Assembly: GCA_019115385.1 (NCBI GenBank)
Contig: DXDR01000080.1
Location: 1-64,000, forward strand
Source of the DNA: Candidatus Mediterraneibacter avicola
GTDB taxonomy: Bacteria; Bacillota; Clostridia; Lachnospirales; Lachnospiraceae
Direction of reading: 5' to 3'
Length of the DNA: 64,000 nt
How positions within the stretch are numbered: position 1 is the first letter of the stretch; each line of letters begins with the position of its first letter. Of the stretch, positions 47,701 through 56,243 are shown in pieces. Under the pieces are notes generated by a model that did no database searches, was not told the DNA's origin, and saw only the letters and a list, made by a program, of their open reading frames with translations. Made by a program: the position numbers and the translations under genes.

Positions 47701-50443
47701 CATAATCCACCACGAGACAGGAATCGCCATAATTTCTTCCGGCCGTCCCATTTATATATCCTGATTCGTCATACTGTGACTTTAAGTATGTTGCAAGGCC
47801 TTCTCTTGTATCATAATTATTTGTCCAGAATGAATCCGGGTAATCCTTATACTCTGGAGCCGTCATCTGATCTGCACGGCTTGTAAAAGCGCTGCTCTGG
47901 GCGTAGGTTTTATAATCCTCATCTGTCAAGTCCGCTGTATTCTTTTTCAGGTATTCTGCCGCTTCCTGTTGGACATCTTTCTTATTCCACGCTTTGGCGG
48001 AATGGGTCACCATGTACACACTGCCGGACCGGGCTGTATCTTTTACGAAGCCCTGTGCTGTGAAATATATCTCGGTAGACTGAGTTGATGCAAGTCCGCG
48101 AGCCTCCATAAGCACACCCACACAGATATAACCCTGTTCCTTCAATTCCTGCAGGCTGGAAAAAAAGATCAGGTCATCTGCCGTTGCCTGTATCATCTCT
48201 GTATCATATCCGCTTTCACCAGGATCTTTTCCACCGTGATCCCAGCCATTCTTATCCGGCTTAGCGCCATAAAGAAGCCTGCAGTTCAGATTTTCTACAC
48301 CATTTTTCAGTCCAAATGCTGCAGTCTCTATGTCAAAAAAGCTGTCGTCAAATTTTATCAGGTCGTCATAAGCCACCGCAGTGTTCATACCCTCTGCGCC
48401 TAAATGCGCGATATTTTCCTGGATATTTATCCTGCCGCCGGACAGACTCCAGTCTTTTCCTTCATTCCAGTATGCATCTGTTACTTCCGTCCCTTGATAT
48501 CCGATGTACTGTTCAATCTCACCTGGCTGTTCAAGAGCCATAGTAACAGACTGCCGATCATCTGTCTGGATTATCTGGTTACTGTTGTCTTCTGTCTCCG
48601 GAAGCTGTTGTCCACTTTCGCCGGTAACTTCCAATCCTCCGTCTTCCACAGTCATAATAAAATTTCCGTTTCCATATTCATCAGCAATATAATTTCCATC
48701 TGCATCATAAAAAGGCTGCATGATCCAGAATTCACCTGCTGAAAAGCAGGCCGTCTGTATATCCCAGTAACCATTCGATGTATTCGGATTATAGTAAGTG
48801 TATACATTTGTATCATTCTTCGCATCAGTGTATGGAAGTTTTGTCAAGTCTATATCATATCCGGAAACGGTTACCTGTATCGTTTTCCCGTTTTGGATGC
48901 CCGTCCAGGTTCCTCCCTCTTTGCATGATCTGTAATCTCCGCCTCTGTTAAACGGCGCAGCCAGAAACGCATATCTGTCATTAACCGATATTAACCTTTC
49001 GTCCTGCTGGGTTCCGGCTTCACTATTTCCTTCTGCGCTCCACAGCAGTGGTGTATACACATCTGATACGTCCTGCGACGTGCCGTCTGACCTCCGATAA
49101 GAGGAAGACAGTTTCAGATCAAATGTAATATCACTTCCATCTGGAAGTTCACATCCCCTTAAACCGTGCTGAGCGCTCTTTCCCTCAATCTGCAGCGTAA
49201 CGCCGAAAGCCTGGACACGTCCGTATCTTGTACCGGCATCTCTGTTCTGTGCCTTATCATTTCCCGTAGAAAAATCAAATGTGTTAAGATATTGGGTACT
49301 GGTGAAACCTGTCCTGATCTGCACATTGTACCTGGGTGCAGAAGTCACAGTAATCTCCGGGCTGCTGATCGTTTTATATTCTGTCTCTCCATGCGCAGTA
49401 CATCTGTGTCCACTGCCCGTCACAAGTCCGGTAGACGGTACTTCGTTGTGATCAAGCCAGAATGTAAATTCAGGCCGGATTGTATCTCCTTCTTTCACCG
49501 CCAAAGTTCTTATGGCAAGATTCAGAGTCTGATAGCTTTCTCCGATCACCGACGGATTCCCATCCCCCGGTTCCAGCAGACAAGTTCCTCTCAGCACCTG
49601 ACATGCATTTCCGTTATAGATACTGTCTGTGATCGTATACTCTCCATGCTTGCTGTCGAGCCATCCCATACTCCCGGTATCAAACTGAGCCTGCTCAGCT
49701 GATGCAGGCAGGATAAACTCGAAATGAAGTGTTCCGGTTCTGTAAGCTTTATACGGAGCGCCATCCCTTACTTTACTTGCAAAATAAACCGTATAAGTAA
49801 TCGAATCAAAGGAACGCACTGTATTATTGAGATCTGACGAATCATTGCCATTTCCGGTATTTTCATCCCAGGGAGCAGTTCCTGTTCGGACTGCATATCC
49901 AGAATCCGTCGTCTGGTCTTTCCTTATTCCCGCATCCGAAATATAGGCATAATCGCCGTTCAGCACATCACCGATATCTCCGGCTCTGACTGCTGGCACC
50001 GGCTCATCTGTCCCATCAGATTTCAGAATAGAGCTTTCATTTTTGCCTTCTTCCGGCTGTATTTTTGTCTCCGGGGCAGTTTTTTCTGCCTGTATCGTTG
50101 TATTTCCGGCAGTCAGACTGCACTCCTCACATATGTATGTGCATGCTTTTTGTGCAGATGCTTCCACATATCCGCAGGAGGCATCATGCTCGTGAGTGCA
50201 GGAGTCCTCCTCTGCATTTTCCTGATATCCGCAGGAAGCATCATGCATGTGGGTACATGGCTGTTCCTCAGTTTCTTCCGCATATCCACACTCTGCCGTA
50301 TGCTTTGGATGATGCGGGCAGAGTCCGTCAGAAAAAACCTGTTCTTCTGCCGCAGCAGTCAGACCGGATGACGGAATGACCATACAGAAACTGAGGATAA
50401 ACGCCGTCCAGCATCTGACGATCCCTTTAATTGGCTGTTTCAT
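44783..50443 (-). CDS. Large sortase-anchored Cna-B surface protein with Cys/His repeats
   Basis: 1886 residues. A signal peptide ends near residue 32. Residues 42-108 hold three to four tandem Cys/His units (CTHMHDASCGY, CTHEHDASCGY, preceded by CPHHPKHTAECGY and ending CTYICEEC). A long region (about 110-1400) of beta-rich, mostly unassigned domains follows. An SdrD-like segment has VVWLDENKNGLREEGESLQK. Four Cna-B domains then repeat the pattern W.D..NQDG.RP....V.L (about 1495-1845). The end is NPPQTGD, a membrane helix and KRKKKMK, a sortase signal. Cna-B stalks project adhesive or structural heads and often carry isopeptide bonds. The second and fourth Cna-B units are nearly identical in DNA. 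Function of the head is unknown. Confidence 0.93.
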   Translation of the reverse strand: MKQPIKGIVRCWTAFILSFCMVIPSSGLTAAAEEQVFSDGLCPHHPKHTAECGYAEETEEQPCTHMHDASCGYQENAEEDSCTHEHDASCGYVEASAQKACTYICEECSLTAGNTTIQAEKTAPETKIQPEEGKNESSILKSDGTDEPVPAVRAGDIGDVLNGDYAYISDAGIRKDQTTDSGYAVRTGTAPWDENTGNGNDSSDLNNTVRSFDSITYTVYFASKVRDGAPYKAYRTGTLHFEFILPASAEQAQFDTGSMGWLDSKHGEYTITDSIYNGNACQVLRGTCLLEPGDGNPSVIGESYQTLNLAIRTLAVKEGDTIRPEFTFWLDHNEVPSTGLVTGSGHRCTAHGETEYKTISSPEITVTSAPRYNVQIRTGFTSTQYLNTFDFSTGNDKAQNRDAGTRYGRVQAFGVTLQIEGKSAQHGLRGCELPDGSDITFDLKLSSSYRRSDGTSQDVSDVYTPLLWSAEGNSEAGTQQDERLISVNDRYAFLAAPFNRGGDYRSCKEGGTWTGIQNGKTIQVTVSGYDIDLTKLPYTDAKNDTNVYTYYNPNTSNGYWDIQTACFSAGEFWIMQPFYDADGNYIADEYGNGNFIMTVEDGGLEVTGESGQQLPETEDNSNQIIQTDDRQSVTMALEQPGEIEQYIGYQGTEVTDAYWNEGKDWSLSGGRINIQENIAHLGAEGMNTAVAYDDLIKFDDSFFDIETAAFGLKNGVENLNCRLLYGAKPDKNGWDHGGKDPGESGYDTEMIQATADDLIFFSSLQELKEQGYICVGVLMEARGLASTQSTEIYFTAQGFVKDTARSGSVYMVTHSAKAWNKKDVQQEAAEYLKKNTADLTDEDYKTYAQSSAFTSRADQMTAPEYKDYPDSFWTNNYDTREGLATYLKSQYDESGYINGTAGRNYGDSCLVVDYATQIEKKRAQTSVGSDGKPYEKQVYDLDSGQITADYILTPSAIRTAGDFSSEDELTTTVYVEDILPEGLTYIPFSSYWGGTYTQTAEGKQGSVTDGVSLEPEVINNDDGSTTLRWTLENVTITAETVTEISPIYYSCDIGSAGNVENNDELLNEVKIWSDGEQKKDFNEINGNLADISIRVVKNFAVSLSKLSDQTEVEAGEDMGFTMNIGNNAGNSLAVIAMDSLPYNSDEAGSIFTGACVVSEFSIISLKEEFDGTNFRLYYTEDENERGKSSRNYTVEDFSGSDSVWTELSVDTASGIADIPDEQFRPVAIAAVGSLPANQTLKMHVSIQLPEGQPGERVVNRLTCDGLESHGRSYIVGRTLEGVVWLDENKNGLREEGESLQKGATVTLMKLKDGGNASEPDDYEPYQAAGKEAAVSTSEQMNVITGTVSAHSEGRYRFTNLPEGIFGVRFSDGTFKMADYEASPVNQGTDDTIDSDAVPFYDAGNLTQAFISGLIMPAREDIDGIVYNSRDNDLGLFPAEKPEPVNISVEKVWKDADNQDGKRPESVQVQLYADNTASGDPVKLNAGNDWHYTWSGLEAEKDGKDIVYTVKEVGENNGRIEFNGVDYVVIYGGSEEEGYIITNSYTPGKTSVSVRKAWDDGNNQDGIRPKEIVVKLLADKEDTGKTVKLNSGNNWSGSFTELDEYKDGVKISYTIEEVSVTGYETEITGDASEGFTVTNRHEPETVDISGSKTWDDGNNQDGKRPGSITIRLYADGTELEEKAVNVTEEDGWKWEFKDLPKYKEGKEITYTITEDAVADYTTEITGDASEGFMVTNRYTPGKTSVSVTKAWDDRNDQDGIRPEEIVVKLLADGKDTGKTVKLNSGNNWSGSFTELDEYKDGVKILYTIEEVSVEGYKTEITGDMEKGFVITNHHTPASQEIPKGTDETENPPQTGDYSTSGFWTTSWIISFISIVGIYLFKRKKKMK
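44960..45807 (-). repeat. Near-identical Cna-B domain DNA repeats
   Basis: The DNA of the last Cna-B unit (about 44960-45230) and of the second unit (about 45540-45807) match almost base for base over more than 150 bases, for example TCATCCAGTTCTGTGAAGGA at both places. The unit between them is more diverged. Recombination between the two copies would add or remove two domains in frame. Confidence 0.75.
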
Positions 50444-50454
50444 AGTCTTCCCTC

Positions 50455-50491
50455 CTATTTGTATAAATCTTTAAAAAGATACTGCAAATAG
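50455..50491 (-). promoter_or_regulatory. Nested dyad at the ribosome site of the surface protein gene
   Basis: CTATTTG (50455-50461) and CAAATAG (50485-50491) enclose a second dyad ATCTTT-AA-AAAGAT (50467-50480). On the mRNA the distal arm runs straight into AGGAGGG before the ATG, so folding or protein binding here could control translation. A -10-like TATACA lies inside the dyad with TTGCAG 16 bases upstream. Confidence 0.45.
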
Positions 50492-50692
50492 AGAGCCGAC
50501 TGCCGTACTGTTACGAACGATATGGCAGACTTTTTCGTTCTTCTGTGGTATGATATAAAAAATGGGCGAAGGCATCAAAAACCGTAAGTTTTTCATCCTT
50601 TGTTCCATTTTTTTCTGAGAAAGATATGTAAAAAGAGTGCACGATATTTCCTACATTTTCCATCTGTATACATAGAAACGTATCTATTTCTG

Positions 50693-51289
50693 CTATTTTC
50701 CGTGGACCCACCTGAGAAAGGTATCTTGTGCGATCCCAAGTTTCTTAGCCGCCTCCCGCGATGAGATTGTCTGTTTTTCCCAACAGGTCTTTAAATTCCA
50801 GAACTCCTCCGGCACACTTTTCCTGGGACGTCCAAAACGTACTCCCCGCTGCTTTGCCGCAGCAATCCCCTCCTTTTGTCTCTGTCTGATATTTTCCCGT
50901 TCTGTCTGAGCTACATATGATAAAATCTGCAATACAAGGTCTGCAACAAAAGTTCCGGTAAGATCTTTTCCCGTCTGCCTCGTATCCAAAAGAGGCATGT
51001 CCAGGACAACTACATCTGCCAGTTTTTCTTTGGTGATGATCCTCCACTGTTCCAGAATTTCTTCATAATTGCGGCCCAGACGGTCAATCGACTTTATCAC
51101 CAGAATATCTCCCGCTCTGAGTTGTCTGATAAGCATCCGGTACTTTGGACGATTAAAATCCTTTCCACTTAGTTTATCCATAAAAATATTCTTTTTTTCC
51201 ACCGGGAAAGCCCTGAGAGCAATAAGTTGACGATCCTCACACTGTTCTTTTGTCGATACGCGGACATATCCATAAATATTCGACTGCAT
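50693..51289 (-). CDS. Small serine recombinase (resolvase/invertase family)
   Basis: 198 residues from the ATG at 51289 (AAGGAGGATTGGTTTT upstream). The catalytic N-terminus YGYVRVSTKEQCEDRQ has Ser12, and the conserved FMDKLSGKDFNRPKY and VIKSIDRLGRNYEEIL follow. The C-terminal helix-turn-helix is SSREAAKKLGIAQDTFLRWV. This is the Hin/Tn3-resolvase-sized group that inverts or resolves short DNA segments. It sits 249 bases upstream of the surface protein gene, a suggestive place, but no long inverted repeats were found around either promoter. Confidence 0.93.
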   Translation of the reverse strand: MQSNIYGYVRVSTKEQCEDRQLIALRAFPVEKKNIFMDKLSGKDFNRPKYRMLIRQLRAGDILVIKSIDRLGRNYEEILEQWRIITKEKLADVVVLDMPLLDTRQTGKDLTGTFVADLVLQILSYVAQTERENIRQRQKEGIAAAKQRGVRFGRPRKSVPEEFWNLKTCWEKQTISSREAAKKLGIAQDTFLRWVHGK

Positions 51290-51421
51290 AAAACCAATCC
51301 TCCTTTTCTCTTTAGTGTCCCCTGTATAAACTATTTTAATAAAGAAAAAAGAAGGAATGGGAAATGTATCCTTGTTCATTTTATGATACCTGATTTGTTT
51401 TCCGGTATCTCATATCATAGA

Positions 51422-52642
51422 TTATTTTTCTCTCAGTCCTTTCCCCGCAACGGCATATACTGCTCCGACCAGCGGTACCGCCATTAGGAGTGCCGGGTAG
51501 AACAGGGCAATGTCCAGTTGTCCGTACAGTACCCCGCCGATCATCGGCCCCAGAGCCATACCCAGATCAAGGCCGATATAATACGTACTGTTAGCCAGCC
51601 CTCTTTTCTCTTTCCCGGCCAGCAGAATTGCCGTAGACTGGCACACCGAACTCATGATCCCATATCCTCCTGCCAGAAAAAAGGATGCCAGAAGCATCAT
51701 CCCGTTATTTCGCATTTCTGCCAGACAGATGATCGCCAGCAGCAAGCTGGCCGAACTTGCCATCAGAAATGTACGGAAAGGCAATTTGTCAAAAAGATTT
51801 CTCAGGGATAATCTCAGCACAATAAGAACCACGGCATAGGAAGGGAAGAACATACTCACCGTAATATCAAGGTTCCTCACTTCCGCATAGGTCACAAGAA
51901 AAGACTGTGTGGCACAGTACGGAATTGCAAAAAGCATGATGATCAGCGCAATAGGGACTACTTTTTTGTCAATCAGCTGGATCGTTCTCTTTCTTCTTCT
52001 GTTTTTTGCAGATAGGGCCGGGCGGTTATATGAAACGCCGGATACGCCTTCATCATCCATACTCTTTGAGACGTTTTCCGGTTTTCCTTTATCCCGGATA
52101 AACTGTATCACAATGATGATAGCCACAGAAAACGTCAGCGCGATAAAAAAGGAGACCCTGTAACCAAACATCTGATAAGCGCTGACACCTATGGCTGGCG
52201 CCACAGCCATTGCCAGAGCATTCATCGTCCCGTAAAAACCCATACCGGACCCGATTTTATCTTTTGGCAGCATATTTGACATCCAGGTAGCCATGCAGAC
52301 AGAACAACAGGCAAATCCCACTCCGTTAACAATTCTTGACACCACGACCACCACAGCGTTTGGCGCCATAATATAACCTGCACATGCGGCCGACATCAGT
52401 ATCGCTCCGATCAGCGATACCCTGTATTTACTCATTTTATCCGCCAGATTTCCGGCAAAAGGACGGCAGATCAGTGAGCAGAGGTTCATCATTCCGCCCA
52501 CAATTCCCATCAACGCCGCAGATGAACTGATGCTTTCGGTAAATCCGGTGATCAGCGGCGTTACCAGCATGGGACTGGCCATATAAAAGAAACTGGCGGC
52601 AAGCACCAGCAGAATATCTTTTGAGTAAATATTTGATTTCAC
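51422..52642 (-). CDS. MFS transporter (12 TM)
   Basis: 406 residues with about twelve membrane helices. The MFS motif A-like NLADKMSKYRVSLIGAILM follows helix 2, and GVGFACCSVCMATWMSNMLP is in helix 4. A charged central loop (about 195-230) separates the halves. Family members export drugs or take up small metabolites; the substrate is unknown. The likely start is a GTG at 52642 with GGAAGGAAG upstream at long spacing. Next to the recombinase gene, same strand. Confidence 0.88.
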   Translation of the reverse strand: MKSNIYSKDILLVLAASFFYMASPMLVTPLITGFTESISSSAALMGIVGGMMNLCSLICRPFAGNLADKMSKYRVSLIGAILMSAACAGYIMAPNAVVVVVSRIVNGVGFACCSVCMATWMSNMLPKDKIGSGMGFYGTMNALAMAVAPAIGVSAYQMFGYRVSFFIALTFSVAIIIVIQFIRDKGKPENVSKSMDDEGVSGVSYNRPALSAKNRRRKRTIQLIDKKVVPIALIIMLFAIPYCATQSFLVTYAEVRNLDITVSMFFPSYAVVLIVLRLSLRNLFDKLPFRTFLMASSASLLLAIICLAEMRNNGMMLLASFFLAGGYGIMSSVCQSTAILLAGKEKRGLANSTYYIGLDLGMALGPMIGGVLYGQLDIALFYPALLMAVPLVGAVYAVAGKGLREK

Positions 52643-52800
52643 TTCAAATCAGACTTCCTTCCTCAGATTTTTCTCCGCCGGACACAGAAATAGTTTTTCT
52701 GATATTTTCTAATATATTCTATTTACATTCTTTTAATACTCCATTTATGTCAGGCAGTTTCATGTCATCAATCCGTCAGGAACGCGCGTCCCTTGGCGCA

Positions 52801-52846
52801 CCACAATAAACAAACCGGAAGATTGTCTGCATCTTCCGGTTTGTTT
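52801..52846 (-). terminator. Terminator of the LtaS-like gene
   Basis: A perfect 16-bp stem (AAACAAACCGGAAGAT at 52808-52823 with 52831-52846) around a seven-base loop. On the minus strand it ends in TTTGTTTATTGTGG. It lies nine bases behind the stop. It may also work on the plus strand. Confidence 0.85.
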
Positions 52847-52855
52847 AGGCATGTT

Positions 52856-54865
52856 TCATTCCAGCGCCTGCCGATAATAGTCATTCTCTATGATCAGCTG
52901 CGCCAGCTTCAGCCGGCTGGCAACTATATATTTTACATTTTCTACATATACATCCTGTTCCTTCTGGCTCATCTCCACGCCTTCCGCCGGTTCAAATTCT
53001 CCTGTATATCTGTTGTACATCCCCCGTTCCGTCAGCCATGAATTTGAGAAGAAGACTACAATGGGATCAGACTCGGAAAGTACGTCTGTTCCTGACATCA
53101 TTCTTGAATCATATTCAAGTCCGAGAAGATTTGACAGCGTAGGCAGTATATCGACCTGGCTGCATGGCTTGTCTATCACGACCGGTTCTTCCATACTTGC
53201 TGACCAAAGGATCCATGTGTTCCGGTATACGTCTATATCGATTTTTTCCTCATCCAGATTTTCAAGCGAATCTGTGTTAAAGGACTTTCCGGCCAGTTCC
53301 TCAAGTACATCCAGATCAGAGTACGGAATGTGATCCGGTGCCATTGCGATCAGGGTCTTGTCTGCTATTCCGGCTTTTTCCAGATATTCCACCAGCCTTG
53401 TAAGGCCCTTTTCCAATTCCAGATTGGCAGCTATATATGATCTTGTCTTTTCTGAGTAAGGCAGATCTTTTACAAGTTCCTCATTGCGTCCGGCCATCTG
53501 GCTGTCAGAAAATCCATATGGAAGATGCCCGCTGATCGTCAGATAATACACATGGAACGGCTGAAGATCTTTATATTCATCAAATGTCTGTTCGATCATA
53601 TAATCATCAGACTGAGGCCAGTATGCATTTCCATAATCATTCATCTCTGCTGTAAGCGGCCTGTCGCATTCAGTAAATTGCCTCCATTCGTAGCCGAGAT
53701 TCGGATGGGACAGTTCTCTTCCATACATATTCTGGTTGAAATGATAACCGATAGAAGTATATCCAAGCCTGTTCAGCTGATTTGCCAGTGTAAAAGGAAG
53801 ATAAGTCCCCTGCACTCCCGTCTCTGTCATACTTACAGGAAATCCGGCTTTCGGATAGAGTCCGGTAATATTCTGAAATTCCCCGCCCGAGGTACTTGTA
53901 AAATGCAGAGTGGAATAGAAATTATTGAACACGAAACCTTCGTGAGTCAATTTATATAAAGTAGGCGTAACCTCAGGGTCTATCATATAACCGCTGAATC
54001 CCTCGGCAGTAATAAAGATTACGTTATACCCTTCAAACATACCGGTATATTCATTCTGTCTGGTAGGTATGACAGATTCAAAGTATTCAGACAGCCATGC
54101 GGAATCACTGTTTGGAGCAGCAGCTTTAAGAGCTTCAAAATCAATCTCAAGTTCGTTATATGGATATTCTGTCTCTTCTTTTCCTTCCGTCTCTCCCGCC
54201 ACTGTAAGGGACGCAGAATTATCAATCTCCGGCAGATTATTTTTCGGGACGCCAAAAATCGTGTGTTTAACATCCAGACGCAGCATGGCAATGATACCAA
54301 GCTGTTCTACCTGATCGTCGATATTCGTGTCCGTCTGATACAGCTTTTCCGGCGTAAAATCCCCCTTCCATGGCAGTATAAAAATAACAGCCAGGGCCAG
54401 AAGGTGGACGCCGGCTCCACCGACAAGCATCATAAATCCATTTGCGGCAGAAGCCTTCTTTTGAATCCTTCGAATCCGTCCCTCTTTAATCTTTCCCGTT
54501 CTTCTCCTGTGAGTAAATCTCGATGGAAAAAATCTGACGCAAAGTACATATATAAAAATTGGTATCACTACCATAAACATTATACCGCTCACATTATCCA
54601 GAATGGACTGAACGACAGCCGAGGCATAATCCGTCAAATGATTGCCGGCCGCCTTTTCCGGTATAAAAAAAAGGACACCGCTGCAAAACATCCCTGCCGC
54701 AGCAGACAACAGCAGAAACACCGGTATATATTTCATATCTAATTTCATGTATAAATGAAATACTGTTTCAAGATAAAGGAACAAAAACGGGATACATAAT
54801 CTCCAGTTTCTTAAATACTTGACATATTCTCTCAGACTCCTCAGGTAATCAATCAGCGCGTTCAT
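52856..54865 (-). CDS. LtaS-family lipoteichoic-acid-synthase-like sulfatase
   Basis: 669 residues. About five N-terminal membrane helices (IPVFLLLSAAAGMFCSGVLF, MLVGGAGVHLLALAVIFILP) precede an extracellular sulfatase/phosphoglycerol transferase domain. Conserved motifs are VIFITAEGFSGYM (metal-binding Glu), TSTSGGEFQNI with the nucleophile Thr, TISGHLPY, and MAPDHIPYSD. LtaS enzymes build or attach glycerol-phosphate polymers on the outer face of the membrane. In clostridia paralogues may act on other phospholipid head groups. The gene stands alone, with a strong terminator behind it. Confidence 0.93.
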   Translation of the reverse strand: MNALIDYLRSLREYVKYLRNWRLCIPFLFLYLETVFHLYMKLDMKYIPVFLLLSAAAGMFCSGVLFFIPEKAAGNHLTDYASAVVQSILDNVSGIMFMVVIPIFIYVLCVRFFPSRFTHRRRTGKIKEGRIRRIQKKASAANGFMMLVGGAGVHLLALAVIFILPWKGDFTPEKLYQTDTNIDDQVEQLGIIAMLRLDVKHTIFGVPKNNLPEIDNSASLTVAGETEGKEETEYPYNELEIDFEALKAAAPNSDSAWLSEYFESVIPTRQNEYTGMFEGYNVIFITAEGFSGYMIDPEVTPTLYKLTHEGFVFNNFYSTLHFTSTSGGEFQNITGLYPKAGFPVSMTETGVQGTYLPFTLANQLNRLGYTSIGYHFNQNMYGRELSHPNLGYEWRQFTECDRPLTAEMNDYGNAYWPQSDDYMIEQTFDEYKDLQPFHVYYLTISGHLPYGFSDSQMAGRNEELVKDLPYSEKTRSYIAANLELEKGLTRLVEYLEKAGIADKTLIAMAPDHIPYSDLDVLEELAGKSFNTDSLENLDEEKIDIDVYRNTWILWSASMEEPVVIDKPCSQVDILPTLSNLLGLEYDSRMMSGTDVLSESDPIVVFFSNSWLTERGMYNRYTGEFEPAEGVEMSQKEQDVYVENVKYIVASRLKLAQLIIENDYYRQALE

Positions 54866-54946
54866 CTTAGGTAAAAAGACCTTTCTTTTCAGTTCTTCAC
54901 CTATTAAGTATAAACCTGTCCTTAAATATTTTCAAATAAAATTATG

Positions 54947-54976
54947 CCTGGCTCCGCAAAACATAACGGAGCCAGG
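54947..54976 (-). terminator. Terminator behind the ABC exporter
   Basis: A perfect 10-bp stem (CCTGGCTCCG at 54947-54956 with 54967-54976) around a ten-base loop. It lies 37 bases after the permease stop. The minus-strand tail CATAATTTTATTTG is moderately T-rich; the plus-strand tail TTTTTCTGG is better but has no gene in front. Confidence 0.65.
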
Positions 54977-55013
54977 TTTTTCTGGAACAGTATATATAGC
55001 GTCGGCATATTTA

Positions 55014-56243
55014 TTAATTTTCTTTGATTTTCTTCAGAGCCGTTGAGAATTTGATCGGATTTCCGTACATCAGCGTTCCGAAACGGAAGATTTTCGCAGC
55101 CAGGAAGCCGGCGATCACGCAGCTGGCAGCCAGGATTACCCCTGAGATAATGATCTCCCATGTTTCCACGCTTCCCATCGTAACCCGGATCAGCATTCCA
55201 TTGTTTGAGGTGAACGGTACAAAAGATGCTACACGCATCAGGATGCCGTCACTGTCATTCATGCCATAAATCGCAATGAAGAAAGAGACAAGATAGATCA
55301 TCGTAACAGGCATAGATGCCTTGCTGATATCCTCGGTTTTTGATACAAGGGCGCCCAGCATCCCGAAACAGAAGGCGTACAGCAGGTAACCCATCATGCC
55401 GAATACGGCGAATGTTGCCCATACCGGAACCGGGATCTGGAAAATACTGTCCAACAGTCCGCCCCAGCTCTCCCTGAAGATCTGGTACGCGCCCACTGCG
55501 CTTCCCAGTATCAAAACGCACTGGATCAGACCCGCGATGGCGCCTGCAAATACTTTTCCGAAGATAAGGCTGTTGCTGTCTACACTTGTGACCAAAATTT
55601 CAATGGCACGGTTGCTCTTCTCTGAAGTCACAGATGTTGCGATCATCTGTCCATAGAAAATCAGAAGGAAATACAGAACCATGATCAGAATGTATGTATA
55701 TGCATAATTCCCCGCACTGTCTTTCCCAAGGATCTGTGTATCATACTCCGGCTGCGTCTGGTACAGCGCCTCAATCTCTTCTGCATTCAATCCCTGCTCT
55801 TCCAGGATCTGAGAACGGTATTCTGCAGCGGATGCCTGAGAAAATGCCTGTTCAAGTGTATCCGACATGGAACGGTTTTCTACCACATATGTGTAGTGAA
55901 GAAGATCTTCTACAACAAAGCCGGCCTCTGCGTCTCCCTCATTTACCGCGTCTTCCAGCTGGCTTTTATCCGTACACTCCATCCAGTCAATATTCATTCC
56001 CATAGCCGTGCCAAAGGCTTCCAGGTCGGCGATGCTTCCGTTTTCGTCATACAGAGCGATTGTCTCTGCATCGTCTTTCTTCCCGCTGTCCGAATCAGAA
56101 TCGCTGTCATTTGACATGATTATTCCCGGAACTCCGATTATTCCCACTGCCAGGACCATCAGAAGAATTGTCGTCAGAACAAAGCTTTTATTTTTAAAGT
56201 AATTATTCAGCTCAAATTTTAATACTGTGAGAAACTGTTTCAT
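55014..56243 (-). CDS. ABC exporter permease (NatB-like)
   Basis: 409 residues. One membrane helix at the N-terminus (SFVLTTILLMVLAVGIIGVP), a large outside domain (about 42-180) and five to six C-terminal helices (IMVLYFLLIFYGQMIATSV, VFAGAIAGLIQCVLILGSAV) form the ABC-2/NatB pattern. The segment VTSEKSNRAIEILVTSVDSN is the hallmark of this group. NatAB pumps sodium or exports antibiotics and other small compounds. The start overlaps the ATPase gene by four bases. Confidence 0.92.
   Translation of the reverse strand: MKQFLTVLKFELNNYFKNKSFVLTTILLMVLAVGIIGVPGIIMSNDSDSDSDSGKKDDAETIALYDENGSIADLEAFGTAMGMNIDWMECTDKSQLEDAVNEGDAEAGFVVEDLLHYTYVVENRSMSDTLEQAFSQASAAEYRSQILEEQGLNAEEIEALYQTQPEYDTQILGKDSAGNYAYTYILIMVLYFLLIFYGQMIATSVTSEKSNRAIEILVTSVDSNSLIFGKVFAGAIAGLIQCVLILGSAVGAYQIFRESWGGLLDSIFQIPVPVWATFAVFGMMGYLLYAFCFGMLGALVSKTEDISKASMPVTMIYLVSFFIAIYGMNDSDGILMRVASFVPFTSNNGMLIRVTMGSVETWEIIISGVILAASCVIAGFLAAKIFRFGTLMYGNPIKFSTALKKIKEN

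Noticed and set aside
50444-50692. An invertible promoter for the surface protein gene
   Set aside because: Only short dyads (6-7 bp arms) are present; no pair of long inverted repeats flanks the interval.
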